Shown: in pieces, positions 7,288 to 10,881 of the stretch
Layout of the letters: the number at the start of each line of letters is the position of its first letter
Numbering within the stretch: position 1 is the stretch's first letter
Origin: Spirochaetaceae bacterium
Lineage (GTDB): Bacteria > Spirochaetota > Spirochaetia > Sphaerochaetales > Sphaerochaetaceae
DNA: 10,881 bases
Direction: 5' to 3'
Assembly (NCBI GenBank): GCA_016649775.1
Contig: JAENWY010000054.1
Span: 1 to 10,881 of the forward strand
Translations under genes and position numbers: made by a program
The notes under the pieces: model-generated
What the model was told of the DNA's origin: nothing
Databases searched by the model: none
Seen by the model: the letters and a program-made list of their open reading frames with translations, nothing else

Positions 7288-7324
7288 TTATTTATGAGTG
7301 TTTTTTTAATAGAAATTTGATAAA

Positions 7325-8530
7325 CTAATTATCTTCTAATTCATATTCAAGATCTGGAAGTTCCGTATCTAATTTTGTTGATTCTACCTCACCAATTACA
7401 ACGTTTCCAGCATCTTGATAGATATAAAGATTATCGAGAAATTCTATTGCAACTCTTATCTTGGATCTAAGAAGATAGCCACTACTATTACTTTTCTTAA
7501 GAATTTCATTTATATCAACAGAAGGTTTCCAATTATAGGCTTTCCCATGAAAATCTATAATTTTTTCTAACACTTCGTGAATTTCTTCTGAGTTTAATGG
7601 TTTAAGTTGTTCCGCATCTTCTATAGCTTCTAAGACTGTTTTCATGGGCTCTGGAGTTTCAGGGAAATATTTTTCAATACCTTCATATTCCTTTTTACTA
7701 TCAATTACATCTGCAGAATATGAAGAAGTTATAGCAAAAATAGAATAAGTGGACTCCATTTTTTTTTCTGGAAAAAGAAATTTAGCCATATTCTTATATG
7801 AATTTAATCTAGTTTTTCTTCCTAAACGGCCAACAAGTTCTGTTTCATCAAAGAGAATAACCCACCCGTTGTAACCTAATTCTTTGAATAATTTACTTAG
7901 AAAATAGAAGTAATCTTGAAAATGTCTTGTTTTATAAAAATTTTCATTAAATTTAATTTTTTCATTAAATATTCGTTTATAAATTTGTTTTAATGTTACA
8001 TTAGATAGAACATCTCCTTCAAAATCATCTTGGAGTAAATATTTTTCATCCAAATTGTCGGTTGAAACAAAGGCTTTGAGTACATAATATAATTTATCTC
8101 TTTCTAAAACTGAATGACAGTAAAGAAGAAGATCACTTGTAATTTTAGAATTTGGAGTCAATCTTTCTAATTCTTGAATAAACCCAGGTTGTTCTCTATT
8201 TGGGAGATAGGTATTATTCATTAGTTTTTGGTAAATTAAATATAGTTTATTGAAAGGTGTTTCTTTACTTATAGAAATCATCGATACAACCATATTATTT
8301 GCGCTAGCAAGGTTAAATACGGTATTAAGCATATGGGTCTTTCCTTCTCCATATCTTCCACTAATTATTCTTGAATCAGAATTGGTTGTATCAATTACTG
8401 TATTAATTTCTTTTTCGATGTCATTAAGTAATTCTGTACGTGAATCACAAAAACATTTTCCGACAGTTTTTGAGGGGATACCTGAACGCAGGGCTTCAAT
8501 AATATGTCTTGCTTCAAAATCAAATTCCAT
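7325..8530 (-). CDS. BrxD/DUF2791-type P-loop ATPase ('BREX system ATP-binding' family)
   Basis: This 401-residue protein begins with the hallmark 'ARHIIEALRSGIPS' (7-20) of the BrxD/DUF2791 ATPases. Next come Walker A GRYGEGKT (58-65), a long helical insert (about 90-215), Walker B WVILFDETE (223-231, Asp228/Glu229), a sensor-1-like strand 'YSIFAITSS' (262-270) and a helical lid with 'SGYLLRSKIRVAIEFLD' (350-366), where an Arg could act as sensor 2. The tail is acidic. This AAA+/STAND-like family supplies ATPase subunits to some BREX phage-defence loci and to other DNA-processing cassettes. It has no signal peptide or membrane segment, so it is cytoplasmic. Its ATG directly follows the upstream gene's TAA with no spacer, and its ribosome-binding site GGGAGGA lies in that gene's last codons, so 1:1 synthesis with the upstream ATPase is likely. 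The family call is by eye; the cellular role is inferred. Confidence 0.8.
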   Translation of the reverse strand: MEFDFEARHIIEALRSGIPSKTVGKCFCDSRTELLNDIEKEINTVIDTTNSDSRIISGRYGEGKTHMLNTVFNLASANNMVVSMISISKETPFNKLYLIYQKLMNNTYLPNREQPGFIQELERLTPNSKITSDLLLYCHSVLERDKLYYVLKAFVSTDNLDEKYLLQDDFEGDVLSNVTLKQIYKRIFNEKIKFNENFYKTRHFQDYFYFLSKLFKELGYNGWVILFDETELVGRLGRKTRLNSYKNMAKFLFPEKKMESTYSIFAITSSYSADVIDSKKEYEGIEKYFPETPEPMKTVLEAIEDAEQLKPLNSEEIHEVLEKIIDFHGKAYNWKPSVDINEILKKSNSSGYLLRSKIRVAIEFLDNLYIYQDAGNVVIGEVESTKLDTELPDLEYELEDN

Positions 8531-9742
8531 TTAGTTTTCCTCCCATTCTGTGATACCTAATGTAGCATTCTTAACAAGTATTGGAATTGATATTCCACCC
8601 TGTTTAGATTGAACAATTAATTTAATAGCAGTTTCTCTATCTATAACCTTTGGCTCTATCTCTTGATTAATAATTTGTTTAGAAAAATGCTTTGACATAT
8701 TCATCAATAGATCTGGTGTATAAACTTGTCTAGCTACTTCATTCATATCAATAATATCAGAGAATTTATTAATTCTATCATTCCATACTTCATTTTGAAT
8801 TCTCATCCAAAGTGCTTGATAGGATTTCATTCCCATTTTTTCATTATCTATAAGTGATTTTGAACAACCAAAAAGGAACATAATATTTTTGAAATTATCA
8901 ATATCATCAATCAATTCTCTAATACTTTCATAGGTATCTTCGCGTTTCATTTTTGTATAGTGCATAGGTGCTAGACTTGATCTATTAACAAGAACATCTA
9001 AATCATCAATGGTAACAATAAGTCCACTATAACCACTAACCATTACAAGCTCTGATAGAGATTGCAACATAAGTCTAGCGTTGAATTTTGTAATTCTTGC
9101 TGGAGACATATCCAAATGTCTAAGAGAAGTCAATTTAAAACCCTTTTCATTGGAAAGCCAACTTAATATAAGCTCTTTATTATTGTCATCAAGAGGAGGA
9201 TGTCCTAAAACGCCTCCACAAAGAAGTGAACATGCAATAGAAAAATTATTATCCATTCTTGGATTATCTTTGAAAAACTTTCTAAGTTGATTTCTTATTT
9301 CGCCTTTTTCCAAAGCATCATTTTTTCTTAATGAAGCAAGATAATCTATAAAGGATTCACCATTCACAATTTGGGTAGCATCATAGCCCAATTCTCTAAT
9401 TATTTCTCTGGAACATTTTTCCATTAATTCATCTAAATTGCACTGTTTAAGTATTTCAAGAAATATGAATTTAAAGTCATTTAACCATATTTCATTAGCT
9501 GAGAAAGAAACTGTAAGATATCCATTTTTTTTGGCAAGTTTTGAGAAAAAATCTAATAGATATGATTTCCCACTACCTTTATTTCCTGTCACAAATTTTA
9601 TCTTACTTCCACCAGCCTTAATATATTCTTTAAGATAATGTTTTTCCCAAAAATCAATTATAAATTCTACTCCACTGTTAATAGTGGGTTCACTTTTCTC
9701 ATAAGGAGAATTTTCTGCACAATTTATGTTATTGTAATCCAT
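8531..9742 (-). CDS. P-loop AAA+-like ATPase, partner of the BrxD-type ATPase
   Basis: This 403-residue cytoplasmic protein has Walker A GNKGSGKS (53-60), Walker B LIVTIDDLD (241-249, Asp246/Asp247) and a sensor-1-like strand 'IMFLFGCS' (287-294). About 180 residues, mostly helical, separate Walker A and B, as in BrxD/DUF2791 ATPases. It resembles that family but lacks the 'IIEALRSG' N-terminus; instead a leader (1-45) precedes the P-loop. It is therefore probably a divergent relative rather than a copy of its neighbour. I chose the ATG at 9742 over the in-frame GTG at 9754, because AGGTGG (9756-9751) sits 8 bases before that ATG and would overlap the GTG. It is the middle gene of a three-gene operon. 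A DNA-transaction or defence role is inferred from the neighbour; no nuclease or methylase motif is visible in it. Confidence 0.78.
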   Translation of the reverse strand: MDYNNINCAENSPYEKSEPTINSGVEFIIDFWEKHYLKEYIKAGGSKIKFVTGNKGSGKSYLLDFFSKLAKKNGYLTVSFSANEIWLNDFKFIFLEILKQCNLDELMEKCSREIIRELGYDATQIVNGESFIDYLASLRKNDALEKGEIRNQLRKFFKDNPRMDNNFSIACSLLCGGVLGHPPLDDNNKELILSWLSNEKGFKLTSLRHLDMSPARITKFNARLMLQSLSELVMVSGYSGLIVTIDDLDVLVNRSSLAPMHYTKMKREDTYESIRELIDDIDNFKNIMFLFGCSKSLIDNEKMGMKSYQALWMRIQNEVWNDRINKFSDIIDMNEVARQVYTPDLLMNMSKHFSKQIINQEIEPKVIDRETAIKLIVQSKQGGISIPILVKNATLGITEWEEN

Positions 9743-9750
9743 ACTACAAA

Positions 9751-9756
9751 CCACCT
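9751..9756 (-). promoter_or_regulatory. Ribosome-binding site deciding the start of the middle ATPase gene
   Basis: On the minus strand AGGTGG (9756-9751) lies 8 bases before the ATG at 9742-9740. The in-frame GTG at 9754-9752 falls inside this Shine-Dalgarno sequence and has none of its own, so the shorter 403-residue protein is preferred. Confidence 0.7.
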
Positions 9757-9792
9757 ATAAAATACTTATAAAAATCAATAATGTATCTTTTT

Positions 9793-10560
9793 TTATTTTA
9801 TAAACATTATTGTTGAGAAAAATTCTTCAATACCTTCGTCATTCAATACACGGATAGCCTTTTTCTCATTTCTACTAGATCCTAATTGTACTTTTCTACC
9901 ATCTTTTAAGGTAATTTCTCCAGCTCTTCTAAGTCGTGCAATATCAAATGCAAAAGATTGTTTATTATAATCTGTTTTAAATCTTCCCATTGGAACTAGA
10001 AGTGCATATAAATCTAATAGATATATATCAGTACCGGTTTTTTTTCCGTTTATTATTATCATTCTATCATAGCAAGTTGCTAATTCAGAAGCAAATCTTA
10101 AAGCATTAAAGGAAGCCTTATTAAGCTTTTCTTGCATTATTTTTACTTGATTAATAAAAAAAGAAGGTCTTAAGTAGGAAGCTTTTTTTCTATCTATATA
10201 GATGTCTTGATTCTCACTATCTATCCTAACCTTGAATGGAAACATTTCATAAATAGGAAAACTACCCTGAATATCAATTCTTTCTAGTTTACCATAGTCT
10301 AACATCTGATCGGCCCATTCTCCACTTTCAATGTATTCTTGAGATTTAAAGGTACCCATTAGAGCTTCTAATTGAGTAGTAGTATTTTCGATAATTTGAT
10401 TGGTCACTTTAATGTTTTCAATATCTTGACCTACTAATTTAATCTCACCTTGCCCTATATGTTTGGAAAGTGACTTTTGAAAACGATTAAAATTCTTAAT
10501 ATTATCTTTGTTTATTTTTTCAATCTCAATATATTCTTGATAGAATGCTTCATAATTCAT
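9793..10560 (-). CDS. Uncharacterised protein, first gene of the two-ATPase operon; possible coiled coil plus winged helix
   Basis: I do not recognise this 255-residue family. The N-terminal about 85 residues are charged and helical (EIEKINKDNIKNF..., with IENTTTQLEAL around 57-67), compatible with a coiled coil. A middle part (about 95-125) looks like beta strands ('FPFKVRIDS', 'DIYIDR'). A helical part (130-162) follows, with 'LRPSFFINQVKIMQEKL'. The C-terminal about 75 residues ('SFAFDIARLRRAGEITLKDGRKVQL', 202-226) have the helix-then-hairpin shape of a winged helix with a basic recognition segment, so DNA binding is plausible. No catalytic motif, signal peptide or membrane segment is visible. 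The ATG has AAGGAG 9 bases upstream. The gap to the first ATPase gene is 50 bases, with no terminator, so it is co-transcribed. It is likely the adaptor or DNA-binding subunit of the same complex; this is inference. Confidence 0.75.
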   Translation of the reverse strand: MNYEAFYQEYIEIEKINKDNIKNFNRFQKSLSKHIGQGEIKLVGQDIENIKVTNQIIENTTTQLEALMGTFKSQEYIESGEWADQMLDYGKLERIDIQGSFPIYEMFPFKVRIDSENQDIYIDRKKASYLRPSFFINQVKIMQEKLNKASFNALRFASELATCYDRMIIINGKKTGTDIYLLDLYALLVPMGRFKTDYNKQSFAFDIARLRRAGEITLKDGRKVQLGSSRNEKKAIRVLNDEGIEEFFSTIMFIK

Positions 10561-10741
10561 GGACTAATTCTCCTTAATAACAAATTCTTAAATCTATGTT
10601 AATATAATTCCTTATTTACAATGAATATTTAAACAAACATAGAACAAAATAGGTCATATAATTTATTACGATATTACTACAATAACACCTGCAAGTAAAG
10701 CTAGTATTTCTATTATTTTAAAGGTTTTAACTATTTAAAAA
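10561..10741 (-). promoter_or_regulatory. Upstream region of the two-ATPase operon with a weak promoter candidate
   Basis: About 180 AT-rich bases separate the operon start from the mobile element. The best promoter I can find on the minus strand is TTGTAG (10682-10677), a 16-base spacer and TATATG (10660-10655), leaving a leader of roughly 90 bases. The -10 match is imperfect and AT-richness makes chance matches likely. No operator-like repeat was seen. Confidence 0.25.
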
Positions 10742-10871
10742 CAATGCTCACAACTTAAGGAATAACTGGTAAGTCGTTTATGTAATAACCAATTATTCAT
10801 TGCTTTAATGTAGGATATCTATCCTCAGAAACATGTGTAATGAGCTTAAGTTGTGAACATTGATTTAAAAA
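10733..10871. repeat. 9-bp direct repeat flanking the MITE-like element (probable target-site duplication)
   Basis: ATTTAAAAA occurs at 10733-10741 and again at 10863-10871, each copy directly touching an end of the inverted-repeat element at 10742-10862. Exact abutment on both sides is what transposition produces. The low complexity of the 9-mer in AT-rich DNA is the main caveat. Confidence 0.6.
10742..10862. mobile_element. 121-bp MITE-like non-autonomous element
   Basis: Terminal inverted repeats CAATGCTCACAACTTAAG (10742-10759) and CTTAAGTTGTGAACATTG (10845-10862) match at 17 of 18 positions. The interior is non-coding and itself folds: AATAACTGGT (10761-10770) pairs with ACCAATTATT (10788-10797) with one mismatch, and AGGATATCTATCCT (10812-10825) is a perfect palindrome. 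A 9-bp direct repeat flanks the element. Small size, terminal repeats, no ORF and a target duplication are the defining traits of a MITE moved in trans by an IS transposase. A 9-bp duplication would suit IS4- or IS1-like enzymes, but the parent element cannot be named. The alternative is a multi-branched structured RNA or terminator. Confidence 0.65.
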
Positions 10872-10881
10872 TATCATAAAA

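Noticed and set aside
7248..7327. Small plus-strand gene starting ATG at 7248 (about 26 codons)
   Set aside because: It runs through the GC-rich terminator hairpin, its possible ribosome-binding site is 15 bases away, and the peptide has no recognisable character.
8250..9638. Plus-strand reading frames opposite the ATPase genes (8250-8534, 9081-9290, 9438-9638)
   Set aside because: They are antisense to conserved P-loop proteins, and their translations show no domain character.
9743..9754. GTG at 9754 as start of the middle ATPase gene
   Set aside because: The GTG lies inside the AGGTGG ribosome-binding site that serves the ATG at 9742.
7325..10560. A complete BREX phage-defence locus
   Set aside because: Only a BrxD-type ATPase is recognisable. 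PglX methylase, PglZ, BrxC/PglY, BrxA/BrxB and helicase genes are absent from the window.
10742..10862. Integron attC recombination site
   Set aside because: The length and imperfect pairing are attC-like and spirochaetes can carry integrons, but the outer arms lack the RYYYAAC and GTTRRRY core sites. A flanking 9-bp direct repeat fits transposition better.
1..10881. CRISPR array, tRNA or rRNA genes
   Set aside because: No regularly spaced direct repeats and no tRNA or rRNA landmarks were seen on either strand.

Overview
The window is AT-rich bacterial DNA with two operons that converge on a terminator region near 7.06-7.29 kb. The only pointer to the organism is the N-terminus of the secreted binding protein, a signal peptide running into 'FAQGASE'. 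That style is common in sugar-binding proteins of spirochaetes (Treponema/Sphaerochaeta-like), so a low-GC spirochaete is my best guess. This is inference, not proof.

Left part (1 to about 7.1 kb): a sugar or cyclitol uptake and catabolism locus. A divergent LacI-type repressor gene (minus strand, 1219-233) faces a plus-strand operon. In order, the operon encodes a periplasmic substrate-binding protein, a double-NBD ATPase of the RbsA/MglA/XylG type, a single RbsC-type permease, a Gfo/Idh/MocA NAD(P)-dependent oxidoreductase and a xylose-isomerase-like TIM-barrel enzyme. The divergent promoter region holds a striking set of four alternating half-sites (TTTCA/TGAAA), probably the repressor's operator. 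A strong hairpin with a T-run after the binding-protein gene should make the binding protein more abundant than the rest. No kinase is present, so the imported compound is probably oxidised first and then isomerised or epimerised, rather than phosphorylated. The substrate cannot be named from sequence.

Middle (7.03-7.32 kb): two hairpins with T-runs separate the convergent operons.

Right part (7.3-10.9 kb): a three-gene minus-strand operon. Its genes encode a 255-residue protein I do not recognise, a 403-residue P-loop ATPase and a 401-residue ATPase of the BrxD/DUF2791 ('BREX system ATP-binding') type. The two ATPase genes abut exactly (TAA directly followed by ATG). No methylase, PglZ-like protein, helicase or nuclease is encoded here, so this is not a standard BREX locus. 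It looks like a compact two-ATPase DNA-processing or defence module and is the best candidate for an undescribed system in the window.

Upstream of that operon lies a 121-bp MITE-like element (10742-10862). It has 18-bp terminal inverted repeats (17/18 matching), internal hairpins and a perfect 9-bp flanking direct repeat, which suggests transposase-mediated insertion next to the putative defence module.
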